This document shows, in pieces, positions 1-7,075 of a stretch of DNA of 64,000 nt; the stretch's first letter is position 1; every line of letters starts with the position of its first letter. The DNA lies in the NCBI RefSeq assembly GCF_014197135.1, contig NZ_JACIFA010000004.1, positions 186,001 through 250,000 of the forward strand. Reading direction: 5' to 3'. The notes under the pieces are model-generated. The model did not search any database and had not been told where the DNA came from. It saw only the letters and a list, made by a program, of their open reading frames with translations. Origin of the DNA: Sphingomonas zeae (GTDB taxonomy: Bacteria > Pseudomonadota > Alphaproteobacteria > Sphingomonadales > Sphingomonadaceae). Made by a program: the position numbers and the translations under genes.

Positions 1-1
1 C

Positions 2-352
2 GCCATGCCGCTGGCGGGCGTTGCCGCGCTCGGGCTGGCGCCGCTCTGGGCGACGGCGCGGACGCTTTGGCAAAGGGGCGTGCTGGCGTTGGTGCTGGCG
101 GGCTCGATCGCGATCAACCTGACCATCGCCTCGGCCGAGATTTTCGCGCCGCCGACCTTCCGCTGGGCCTGGTGGCAGGCGGTGATGCAGCAGCGTTTCC
201 TGGTCGGCGACCTGCGCACCATCCCCTCCGACTGGTGGGGATGGACGACATGGAATGGCCTCTGTCTCTGGGTAGCGGTGGCGATCCCGCTGGCGCTATG
301 GCTGATTCAGTCCTGCGCGCGCTTCAGGCCGCGCACCCGGTGCCAGATATAG
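2..352 (+). CDS. C-terminal part of an integral membrane protein (5' end outside window)
   Basis: The reading frame is open from the first bases of the window, so only the last roughly 117 residues are seen. They hold two clearly hydrophobic stretches (about residues 5-45 and 85-105) separated by a Trp-rich loop, which fits the end of a polytopic inner-membrane protein. Codon use is typical for this genome. The last 46 bases overlap, tail to tail, the end of the convergent DedA gene. The family was not recognised; a polyprenol-dependent glycosyltransferase-type membrane protein is possible but is only a guess. Confidence 0.5.
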   Translation, partial: AMPLAGVAALGLAPLWATARTLWQRGVLALVLAGSIAINLTIASAEIFAPPTFRWAWWQAVMQQRFLVGDLRTIPSDWWGWTTWNGLCLWVAVAIPLALWLIQSCARFRPRTRCQI

Positions 353-942
353 AAGCCGACCAGCAGGACCAGCACGACCCCGATCGCCAGGTCGGCGCGG
401 TGGAAGAACGCCTTCACGCGGGGATCGGAATCCCACTTTTCGCCCAGTTCGCGCCCGACGATCGCCAGTACCAGGCAGAAGGGCCAGCTGCCGATAAAGG
501 TATAGAGGTGGAAGGGGACGAGCTTCATTCGCGCGACCCCGGCTGGAAAGGCGATGAAAGTACGGATGACCGGCAGCAACCGCCCGATCAGCACCGCGAT
601 CGAGCCATAGCGCGCGAAAAAGCGGTCGGCGGCGTCCAACTCGCCCGGCCCGATCAACAGATACTTGCCCCAGCGCTCGGCGACCGGCCGGCCGCCGCGC
701 TTGCCGATTTCATAGGCGACGATCGACCCCAGATTGCAGCCCAGCGCCCCCGCCGTCGCGGCGAGGTACAGGTTGAACTGGCCGGTCGACACCAGATAGC
801 CCGCAAAGGGCATGATGATCTCGGACGGTAGCGGAATGCACGCGCTCTCGATCGCCATCAGGAGCATGATGCCCAGATAGCCGCCGGTGGAAATGACCCA
901 GATGGCGAAGCTCGCCAGCGCGGAAAGAATATGCTCGACCAT
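307..942 (-). CDS. DedA family membrane protein
   Basis: A 211-residue protein of the DedA/SNARE-associated (VTT domain) family, inner-membrane proteins linked to lipid carrier recycling and membrane potential homeostasis. The N-terminus has the family pattern of a hydrophobic stretch followed by E-x-x-x-x-P-L-P-S-E (residues about 28-38), then a Gly-rich membrane segment, a conserved R-x-x-P-x-x-R region (about 120-128: GRLLPVIRTF) and hydrophobic C-terminal segments ending in a basic tail. Length is normal. The frame is open much further upstream, but the ATG at 942 starts exactly where family similarity begins, and the upstream extension runs antisense through the aldo/keto reductase gene. 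Divergent from that gene with 75 bases between them. Confidence 0.88.
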   Translation of the reverse strand: MVEHILSALASFAIWVISTGGYLGIMLLMAIESACIPLPSEIIMPFAGYLVSTGQFNLYLAATAGALGCNLGSIVAYEIGKRGGRPVAERWGKYLLIGPGELDAADRFFARYGSIAVLIGRLLPVIRTFIAFPAGVARMKLVPFHLYTFIGSWPFCLVLAIVGRELGEKWDSDPRVKAFFHRADLAIGVVLVLLVGFYIWHRVRGLKRAQD

Positions 943-1017
943 GGGGGCAGCGAATTGCGCGATCGGGGGGCGGGGGTCAATCGGAACCGCGTGGGGGTGC
1001 GACCGGTTTGGGACGCT

Positions 1018-1815
1018 ATGACAATGCTCAGCCTGAACGACGGCCGCAACCTGCCCCAGCTGGGGCTCGGCACCTATCAGATCCCGGACTCGCAGGTGGC
1101 GATGGTGGTGCGGCGCGGCCTCGACATCGGCTACGGCCTTGTCGACACCGCCGCCATCTATGGCAATGAACGCGGCGTCGGCGATGGTCTGCGCGATGCC
1201 GATGCGTTCCTGACCACCAAGCTGTGGAACGACCGTCACCGCCATGCCGAGGCGGCGCTGGACGAGAGCCTGGCGCTGCTCGGCGTCGAAGCGGTCGACC
1301 TTTACCTCATCCACTGGCCGGTCCCCGCCGAGGACGCCTATGTCGAGGCGTGGCAAAGCCTGATCGCGCTTCGCGAAGCGGGCAAGGCTCGGTCGATCGG
1401 CGTGTCGAATTTCCTGCCCGAGCATCTCGACCGGATCATCGAGGCGACCGACGTGGTGCCGGCGGTCAACCAGATCGAACTCCATCCCCGCTTCCAGCAG
1501 CGCGAGGCGCGGGCGTACCATCAGGCCAAGGGCATCGTGACCCAGAGCTGGAGCCCGCTGGGGCAGGGCGGCGAATTGCTCAAGACGCCGGAGATCGTGG
1601 CGATCGCGGACAAGCATGGCCGTTCGGCGGCGCAGGTGGTACTCGCCTGGCATCTGGCGCATGGGCTGTCGGTGATCCCCAAGGCGGCGGATGCGGCGCA
1701 TATGGCGGACAATTTCGCCGCGACCGAACTGACGCTGGACGATGACGACATGGCGGCGATTGATGCGCTGGACGATGCGGATGGGCGGATCGGGCCGGAT
1801 CCAAGGGAGATGTGA
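1018..1815 (+). CDS. Aldo/keto reductase (2,5-diketo-D-gluconate reductase type)
   Basis: A 265-residue NADPH-dependent aldo/keto reductase, a cytosolic TIM barrel that reduces aldehydes and ketones. The catalytic tetrad is visible: Asp and Tyr in DTAAIYGNE (about residues 42-50), Lys in TTKLW (about 70) and His in YLIHWP (about 101). The cofactor-binding segments GVSNF and IPKAA are also present. Length fits the bacterial DkgA/DkgB-like group. The first methionine of the MTMLSLNDG start is used; a second ATG lies two codons downstream. It ends 9 bases from the convergent TetR gene. The substrate cannot be told from sequence. Confidence 0.9.
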   Translation: MTMLSLNDGRNLPQLGLGTYQIPDSQVAMVVRRGLDIGYGLVDTAAIYGNERGVGDGLRDADAFLTTKLWNDRHRHAEAALDESLALLGVEAVDLYLIHWPVPAEDAYVEAWQSLIALREAGKARSIGVSNFLPEHLDRIIEATDVVPAVNQIELHPRFQQREARAYHQAKGIVTQSWSPLGQGGELLKTPEIVAIADKHGRSAAQVVLAWHLAHGLSVIPKAADAAHMADNFAATELTLDDDDMAAIDALDDADGRIGPDPREM

Positions 1816-1824
1816 CGGACAGGC

Positions 1825-2445
1825 CTATGGCCGTTCCGCGCCATTCAGATAGCCGAAGACGGCGCGGCGAACCCGGGTGACGAGCAGCGGGCGATCGACC
1901 TCGCCCGCTTCACCGGCGGCGTCGACGATGCCTTTGATGATCGCCAGCGTGTCCTGGGTCGCGATATTCCTGTCGTAATCCAAGTCCAGGTCTGTGCGCC
2001 CCAACACGTCGGCCAGCATATCCCGCAATCTGCCGACCACCCTTTGCCGGTCGCCGTCGAAGGGCAGGCGGGCCTCTTCCACATCGAGCAACCGCGCCAG
2101 GACGGGCCGCCGGAGTTGATGATCGACGGCCGAGGCGATCATGTTCAGCAAGGCAGCCCAGGCATCCGATCCCGCCGCCGCCGCTTCCCAATCGCCGATC
2201 AGAAGTGACGTTTCGCGAATGATCAGCGCGCCGATCAACGCCTCTTTGCGCGGGAAATATTGGTAAAGCGAGCCGATGCTGACCCCTGCTCGCTGCGCGA
2301 CGGCATTGGTCGTGAATCCCCCGAGTCCCGCTTCTTCTAGAATGCGAGCCGCCGCCTCGACGATGATCCGCACCGTTTCCACGGACCGCGCCTGACGTGG
2401 CGCTTTTCTGAGGCTTGGGCGGTGCGAGGTGGACGATGTCGGCAT
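1825..2445 (-). CDS. TetR/AcrR family transcriptional regulator
   Basis: A 206-residue one-component repressor. The N-terminal helix-turn-helix is classic TetR (about residues 25-70: a run of FTTNAVAQRAGVSIGSLYQYFPRKEALI), preceded by a basic PRQARS segment; the C-terminal half is the variable all-helical ligand-binding domain. It is divergently arranged with the darcynin-like gene, with a 76-base gap that holds an inverted repeat at 2461-2481, so control of that gene and of itself is the likely job (inference from layout). The ligand is unknown. Confidence 0.9.
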   Translation of the reverse strand: MPTSSTSHRPSLRKAPRQARSVETVRIIVEAAARILEEAGLGGFTTNAVAQRAGVSIGSLYQYFPRKEALIGALIIRETSLLIGDWEAAAAGSDAWAALLNMIASAVDHQLRRPVLARLLDVEEARLPFDGDRQRVVGRLRDMLADVLGRTDLDLDYDRNIATQDTLAIIKGIVDAAGEAGEVDRPLLVTRVRRAVFGYLNGAERP

Positions 2446-2460
2446 GGCGCGAAGACGAGT

Positions 2461-2481
2461 AGCAAAATGTGAGGATTTGCT
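2461..2481. promoter_or_regulatory. Inverted repeat, candidate TetR operator
   Basis: AGCAAA and TTTGCT arms separated by 9 bases, sitting in the A/T-richer gap between the divergent TetR gene (start 2445) and the darcynin-like gene (start 2522). Size and position fit a TetR-family operator that would repress both genes. Binding is inferred only. Confidence 0.4.
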
Positions 2482-2521
2482 CGCATCTTAGGCGCGTCGT
2501 TCAACGATGCAAGGATATCAT

Positions 2522-2875
2522 ATGTCTCGTCCATTCGACCCCGCACTTACCGTCTTCATGCTCGTCAAGACCTCGCCTGAATGGCTCGGATTCCCGGTGG
2601 ACCGGCGTTTCGAGTTGCTGGCCGAGCAATTCACGCCGATCCTGAAGAAGCACGCCGACCATGTCGTGCTTCGCTTCTTCGATGTGGAATTCTACTCGAC
2701 GCGGGTCACGGACATCTGGATGTGGGATGCCCGCGACCATCATGCCTATCAACTGCTCGTCGAGGATCTGCGCGAAACGCCGTTTTGGGATCGCTATTTC
2801 GACATTGTCGAAATCCTGACGGGCATCGAAAATGCCTATGCCAAAAATTATGGTCGGGCGGCGATCAACGCCTGA
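2522..2875 (+). CDS. Darcynin-like small cytosolic protein
   Basis: A 117-residue soluble protein with no signal peptide or membrane segment. It resembles the darcynin family, a group of about 115-residue proteins of unknown function: hydrophobic start TVFMLVKTSPEWL, aromatic and acidic middle (FFDVEFYSTRVTD), and the C-terminal stretch YQLLVEDLRETPFWDRYFDIVEI followed by GIENAY. An ATG lies 15 bases upstream, but AAGGA at 2511-2515 is spaced correctly for the ATG at 2522. Divergent from the TetR regulator, which probably controls it. The alpha/beta ferredoxin-like pattern suggests a stand-alone dimeric domain; function is unknown. Confidence 0.75.
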   Translation: MSRPFDPALTVFMLVKTSPEWLGFPVDRRFELLAEQFTPILKKHADHVVLRFFDVEFYSTRVTDIWMWDARDHHAYQLLVEDLRETPFWDRYFDIVEILTGIENAYAKNYGRAAINA

Positions 2876-2918
2876 CGCGGCGGGGACGGGGGGACTTGGC
2901 GAAGCCGCCCCCCAATCC

Positions 2919-4316
2919 TCATCTGATCGCGCCCGCCGCCAGCTTCAGATCTTCGACGAACCGCGCATATTCCACCTTCTTCGCCTCCGGATCAGGCAGT
3001 CGCAGCAAGTAGCTGGGGTGGACGGTGATGAAGGCGGTTCCGCCATCGGGTAACGTCAACGCCTTGCCCCGCTCCCGCCCGATCGTCATGACCTTGCCGA
3101 ACAGCGACCGCGCCGCTGTGGCGCCGAGCGCCACCGTGACCCTGGGCTGGATCAGCAGCCGCTCCTGCTCGACCCACCAGCGACAGGCCTGAATCTCGCC
3201 CGCATTGGGCGAGCTGTGGATGCGGCGCTTGCCGCGCGGTTCGAACTTAAAATGCTTGACCGCGTTGGTGACGTACGCCGTCGCCCGGTCGATCCCGGCC
3301 TCCGCCACCGCGCGATCGAAGACCTGGCCGGCGGGGCCGACAAAGGGGTGGCCCGCCAGATCCTCCTGGTCGCCGGGCTGCTCGCCGACGAACATCAGGG
3401 ACGCGTCGACCGGCCCTTCGCCGAACACCGTCTGCGTCGCGGGGGCGTAGAGCGGGCAGCGGGTGCAGCCCATCGCTTCCTCGCGCAGCGCCGCCCAGGC
3501 CGCTTGCGCATTGCCGCCGCGCCCGGAACGCACATCCACCTTGGCCGTGTCGATCATGCCGCTCTCCCGCGCTTGCGCTCCTGCGATCAGTTGCGGGACC
3601 AACGCGGTTTCGGGCATGTTTTTCCAGTATTTGCGCGGCATCTCCTTCAGCATCGCGCCGATCTTCACGCGGGCGGGATTGAAGATGCTGGCATAATAGG
3701 TCTTCCACACCGCCTCGGTCGGATCGCCTTCAGGAGCGTCGGCCTTGCTGGCGCCGGGGCCTTCGGTGAGCGTCTGGCCGTCCCAGTGGAGCGAGACCTC
3801 TGGCGTCAGGATCGACCAGCGCATCGTGGTGAAACGGTTGACGAAGAACGCCGCATTGGCGCGCACGATATGATGTTCGGGCTCGAACCAGGCGACATAG
3901 CGCGGGCCGTCGCCGTCCTCGGTCTCGCGGAAGCGCAGGAAGGCGCGCATCTTGTGGATGTCGCGCCGCACCGCCTTGGCCAGCCGGTCGAGGCGGCGGA
4001 TCAGCGGATCGGCCTGATCCTCGATCAGCCGGGGTTGACGGCGCAACCGGTCGAGCGCGGTGTGGAGCAGCGCGAAACGCTCGGGGTCGTTAGACAGGAT
4101 CACGCTGCGCGCGAGATCGAGGAAGCCGCGCGACACCGAAAAGCGTGGGGTGTCGGCGGTCGGGCCGTCGTCGGACACCGTACCGAACAGGTCGGCCACC
4201 TGCTCCCCGACCTGCCACACGACCTGATCGGGCGGCACGCTGTCGGCGATCAACCCGCGCGCCGCGTCGCGCCAGGCGTCGAAGTCGTCAGGGGCGGGGA
4301 GGGTTATGATCCGCAT
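2919..4316 (-). CDS. DUF4130 - UdgX fusion, uracil-DNA binding/repair protein
   Basis: A 465-residue two-domain protein. About residues 1-250 match the DUF4130 domain, known as the partner of a putative DNA-repair radical SAM protein. About residues 265-465 are a family-4-like uracil-DNA glycosylase domain of the UdgX type: Cys-rich Fe-S region (CTRCPLY), the GEGP and GEQPGDQED active-site motif, and the diagnostic R-loop KRRIH (in GKRRIHSSP), whose histidine in mycobacterial UdgX forms a covalent bond with the abasic deoxyribose after uracil excision. The C-terminal HPSYLLR motif is also present. It is the last gene of the leftward locus radical SAM - hemerythrin - UdgX, whose first gene carries a LexA box. 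Confidence 0.92.
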   Translation of the reverse strand: MRIITLPAPDDFDAWRDAARGLIADSVPPDQVVWQVGEQVADLFGTVSDDGPTADTPRFSVSRGFLDLARSVILSNDPERFALLHTALDRLRRQPRLIEDQADPLIRRLDRLAKAVRRDIHKMRAFLRFRETEDGDGPRYVAWFEPEHHIVRANAAFFVNRFTTMRWSILTPEVSLHWDGQTLTEGPGASKADAPEGDPTEAVWKTYYASIFNPARVKIGAMLKEMPRKYWKNMPETALVPQLIAGAQARESGMIDTAKVDVRSGRGGNAQAAWAALREEAMGCTRCPLYAPATQTVFGEGPVDASLMFVGEQPGDQEDLAGHPFVGPAGQVFDRAVAEAGIDRATAYVTNAVKHFKFEPRGKRRIHSSPNAGEIQACRWWVEQERLLIQPRVTVALGATAARSLFGKVMTIGRERGKALTLPDGGTAFITVHPSYLLRLPDPEAKKVEYARFVEDLKLAAGAIR

Positions 4317-4323
4317 GCTTCAG

Positions 4324-4345
4324 CCCCTCCCCTGAAGGGGAGGGG
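4324..4345. repeat. Short G/C palindrome in UdgX upstream gap
   Basis: A perfect hairpin of nine base pairs (CCCCTCCCC, loop TGAA, GGGGAGGGG) just upstream of the UdgX-fusion start codon. It looks like a solo arm of the dispersed CCTCCCC/GGGGAGG palindromes found at 16.2, 21.4 and 46.7 kb. Confidence 0.55.
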
Positions 4346-4389
4346 AGTGGGGAGCGGATGCCTTGCCGCCTTAGAATCGCCCCTGAAAA

Positions 4390-4875
4390 TCAATCGCGCT
4401 CGTCCGCGCCGGGCGGGTTGGCCTTTGCTTCCTTCGCCTCGATGGGTTTGCGTTCCTCGTAGATCTCGGCCAGCTTTTGCTCGGTCGCGTCGTCGAGTTC
4501 CTTCTCGGCGGCGGGGAACATCTCTTCCTCTTCCTCGTCGATATGATGCTCATAGCGATGACGCATGTGGAAGAATTTGGATTCCCACTCGTCCGAGGCG
4601 AAGTCGAGGTCCATCATCTCGCCCAGCAGATCGTCTACCTCCTTATGCTCGGATACCGAATGCCGGGCATCGTCGCGCAGCTCGGGCTCGCCCAGCATCG
4701 TGGCGTAGAGCGACTCTTCTTCGGCGGCGGCGTGGCTCTGGATCTCGATGCGGAACGCTTCGAACAGCTTCTTGCGCTTGGCGCCGTCGCCCTTCAGCTC
4801 GGCGAGCTCCTTCAGCATCTCGCGCTGCTTGTCGTGATCGCGCTTCAGATCGGCATAGATGTCGGCGGTGGCCAT
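4390..4875 (-). CDS. Hemerythrin HHE domain protein
   Basis: A 161-residue soluble helical protein with the hemerythrin HHE cation-binding pattern: H-D-K in DLKRDHDKQ (about residue 14), H-x-x-x-E in QSHAAAEEE (about 50-55), H-x-x-x-D in SEHKEVDD (about 80) and H-H-x-x-x-E-E in RYEHHIDEEEEEMFP (about 112-122). These His and Glu/Asp residues would bind a di-iron centre that senses or scavenges oxygen, NO or peroxide. The C-terminus is very acidic and lysine-rich. It lies between the radical SAM gene (68 bases) and the UdgX-fusion gene (73 bases) on the same strand. A stress-type promoter candidate lies at 4900-4924, so it may be expressed on its own. Confidence 0.88.
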   Translation of the reverse strand: MATADIYADLKRDHDKQREMLKELAELKGDGAKRKKLFEAFRIEIQSHAAAEEESLYATMLGEPELRDDARHSVSEHKEVDDLLGEMMDLDFASDEWESKFFHMRHRYEHHIDEEEEEMFPAAEKELDDATEQKLAEIYEERKPIEAKEAKANPPGADERD

Positions 4876-4899
4876 CGTGTTGTCTCCTTCGCGAGGTCC

Positions 4900-4924
4900 A
4901 ACGGCGCAGGGGGACGCCCGTTTC
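4900..4924 (-). promoter_or_regulatory. Candidate EcfG-type stress promoter of the hemerythrin gene
   Basis: On the minus strand GAAAC, 16 bases, CGTT, against the alphaproteobacterial general-stress consensus GGAAC-N16/17-CGTT: one mismatch in the -35 element and an exact -10. It ends 25 bases before the hemerythrin start codon. Inferred from motif and position only. Confidence 0.35.
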
Positions 4925-4943
4925 ACCCGCGAATCACTCTCAC

Positions 4944-6188
4944 TCAGCCGAACAATTCGAGCTGCTTGTCCTTGGGCTTGACCAGCGGTTTCAGGTCCGC
5001 CCGCTCGGCCAGCGCCACCGGTCGCCAATCCTCGGCGATCAGGAAGGGGCGCAGCTTGGTGATCGAGACGGTCAGCCGCCCGACATCCTCCAGCCGCAGC
5101 TTGCGCCATTTGCGGGTGGCGATGATCCGGTCGACGGCCTTCACGCCCAGGCCGGGGACGCGCAGCAGCATCTCGCGCGGGGCACGATTCACGTCGACCG
5201 GGAAATGTTGGCGGAATTTGAGCGCCCAGGCGAGCTTGGGATCGATGTCGAGCGGCAGCATCCCCGTCGCCTCGTCGGCCGCCGCCGCGACCTCATTGGG
5301 GCGATAATCGTAGAAGCGCATCAGCCAGTCCGATTGGTAGAGACGATGTTCGCGCATCAAGGGCGGGCGCTGGAGCGGCAGGACGGCCGAGGCGTCGGGG
5401 ATCGGACTGAACGCCGAATAATAGACGCGGCGTAAGGAGAAGCGGTCGTACAAGGTCGCCGCGCGGCCAACGATATCGCGATCGGTGGCGGCATCCGCGC
5501 CGACGATCATCTGGGTCGACTGGCCCGCGGGGGCGAAACCGGGGGCGGACTTGTATTTCTTCGCCGCGTCCGTGCGATCCTCGATCGCGGTCTTCACATC
5601 GGCCATCGCCCCTTCGATCCGCGTGGCGTCCTTTTCGGGCGCGAGCCGCCTGAGCCCGCCGACCGTCGGCAGCTCGACATTGATCGACACGCGGTCGGCA
5701 TGAACCCCGGCCAGGCGCACCAGTTCTGGATCGGCATCGGGAATCGTCTTCAGATGGATATAGCCGCGAAAGCCGTGATCCTCGCGCAAGCTGCGGGCGA
5801 CCTCGACGATCTGCTCCATCGTGTAGTTGGACGACTTGATGATGCCCGAGGAGAGGAACAGCCCCTCGATATAATTGCGCCGGTAGAAGGCAAGGGTGAG
5901 GTTCACCACTTCCTGCGCGGTGAAGCGCGCGCGGCGGACGTTCGACGATTTGCGGTTGATGCAATAATGACAGTCGAAGATGCAGCTGTTCGTCAGCAGG
6001 ATCTTGAGCAGCGAGATGCAGCGGCCATCGGGCGCATAGGCGTGACAGATGCCCATGCCTTCGGTCGAGCCGATCCCCTTGCCGTCGCGGCTGTTGCGTT
6101 TCGACGTGCCCGACGACGCGCAGGAGGCGTCATATTTCGCGGCATCGGCCAGGATCGCCAGCTTCTCACGGGTGTCGAGTTGCGCCAT
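4944..6188 (-). CDS. Putative DNA modification/repair radical SAM protein (UdgX-linked)
   Basis: A 414-residue radical SAM enzyme. The 4Fe-4S cluster ligands are C-x3-C-x2-C in NSCIFDCHYC (about residues 67-76), placed as in the family known as the radical SAM protein linked to uracil-DNA glycosylase. The barrel follows (FLSSGI, YIHLKTIPDAD, RVSINVELP), and the C-terminal part has a helix-hairpin-helix-like DNA-binding segment (RVPGLGVKAVDRIIATRKW, about 345-365). The reaction and substrate are unknown. The frame is open upstream, but the ATG at 6188 begins the family sequence (MAQLDTREKL). An exact LexA box covers 6191-6205, immediately upstream. The partner DUF4130-UdgX gene follows on the same strand after a hemerythrin gene. 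Confidence 0.92.
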   Translation of the reverse strand: MAQLDTREKLAILADAAKYDASCASSGTSKRNSRDGKGIGSTEGMGICHAYAPDGRCISLLKILLTNSCIFDCHYCINRKSSNVRRARFTAQEVVNLTLAFYRRNYIEGLFLSSGIIKSSNYTMEQIVEVARSLREDHGFRGYIHLKTIPDADPELVRLAGVHADRVSINVELPTVGGLRRLAPEKDATRIEGAMADVKTAIEDRTDAAKKYKSAPGFAPAGQSTQMIVGADAATDRDIVGRAATLYDRFSLRRVYYSAFSPIPDASAVLPLQRPPLMREHRLYQSDWLMRFYDYRPNEVAAAADEATGMLPLDIDPKLAWALKFRQHFPVDVNRAPREMLLRVPGLGVKAVDRIIATRKWRKLRLEDVGRLTVSITKLRPFLIAEDWRPVALAERADLKPLVKPKDKQLELFG

Positions 6189-6190
6189 GT

Positions 6191-6205
6191 GTTCGATATA
6201 TGTTC
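6191..6205. promoter_or_regulatory. LexA (SOS) box upstream of the radical SAM gene
   Basis: GTTC-GATATAT-GTTC is an exact match to the alphaproteobacterial LexA consensus GTTC-N7-GTTC. It ends three bases before the radical SAM start codon, where bound LexA would block transcription or lie over the start site. It is also 86 bases upstream of the divergent DUF3298 gene. A second exact box precedes ruvB in this window. Confidence 0.75.
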
Positions 6206-6291
6206 GCATTGGCGATGCAGCAAGCGCAACTCCGCCAGTCATCGGCCGTACAGCCCGTCTGATCCAGATTGGCGGCATCGAGGGGAGACGG

Positions 6292-7008
6292 ATGATGCGT
6301 AAGGTGATGATCGCGCTGGCTTTGATCGGTGCCGCCAGCCCGGCGCTGGCGCAGGTCGTGGAGCGCAAGGCCAAGACTGCGGACTATGAATTCGGCTATG
6401 CCTATCCCGCCGCTGCGGCGCGGATCGCCGGGCTGAAGGCCTGGCTTGACGCCGACCGCGCCCGCATCCAGGCCAAGACCGCGCACGACGGTGCCGCCGG
6501 TCGCCGCGACGCGAAGGCATCGGGCTATCCCTATCACCGTTATTCGTTCGACAAGACGTGGAAGGTCGTGACCGACACTCCGCGTTTCCTCAGCCTGTCG
6601 GGCGACAGTTATAGCTTCACCGGCGGCGCGCATGGCTCGCCCGCTTCCCATGGGCTGGTCTGGGACAAGGTGGCAGGGCGGCGGCTCGACCCGAAGGCGG
6701 TGTTTGCCTCGCTGCCCGCGCTGCAAACGGCGACCCGCTCCGACTATTGCGCCAAGCTCAAGGCCGAGCAGCGGCGACGCAATCAGGGGGATGTGTCGTC
6801 GATGAACGTCTGCCCGCCCGTCAAGGATCTGACCGTGCTGCTGGGTTCGACCAACGGCCGCGCGATCGACCGGATCGGGCTGATCGCCGATCCTTATGTC
6901 GCCGGTTCCTATGCCGAGGGAAGCTATGAGGTGACGTTGCCGGTGACGCGGGCGATCCTCGGCGCGGTGAAGCCGGAATATCGCGGGGCCTTTGCCGTGC
7001 GGGGATGA
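6292..7008 (+). CDS. Secreted DUF4163/DUF3298-type (RsiV-like) protein
   Basis: A 238-residue protein with a clear N-terminal signal peptide (MMRKVMIALALIGAASPALAQ, cleavage probable after ALA). The mature part has the DUF3298-family hallmark GGAHG (FTGGAHGSPASHG, about residue 108) followed by the expected predicted beta strands and two Cys (YCAKL, NVCPP) that could form a disulfide. In RsiV-like proteins this domain binds lysozyme or acts as an envelope sensor; here it is free, without an anti-sigma domain. GGGGAG upstream supports the ATG at 6292 or the one directly after it. Divergent from the SOS-type radical SAM gene. Confidence 0.75.
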   Translation: MMRKVMIALALIGAASPALAQVVERKAKTADYEFGYAYPAAAARIAGLKAWLDADRARIQAKTAHDGAAGRRDAKASGYPYHRYSFDKTWKVVTDTPRFLSLSGDSYSFTGGAHGSPASHGLVWDKVAGRRLDPKAVFASLPALQTATRSDYCAKLKAEQRRRNQGDVSSMNVCPPVKDLTVLLGSTNGRAIDRIGLIADPYVAGSYAEGSYEVTLPVTRAILGAVKPEYRGAFAVRG

Positions 7009-7075
7009 GAGGGTCCGTCGCCATTGCCTGTGGCGTCACCCCGGGGCAGACTGGCGGTGATACGGGGAGGACGCC

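Noticed and set aside
3216..5435. A 739-codon plus-strand frame opposite the UdgX, hemerythrin and radical SAM genes
   Set aside because: Antisense shadow of genes with clear domains; composition is Arg/Gly/Ala-rich and turns to Ser/Arg runs.
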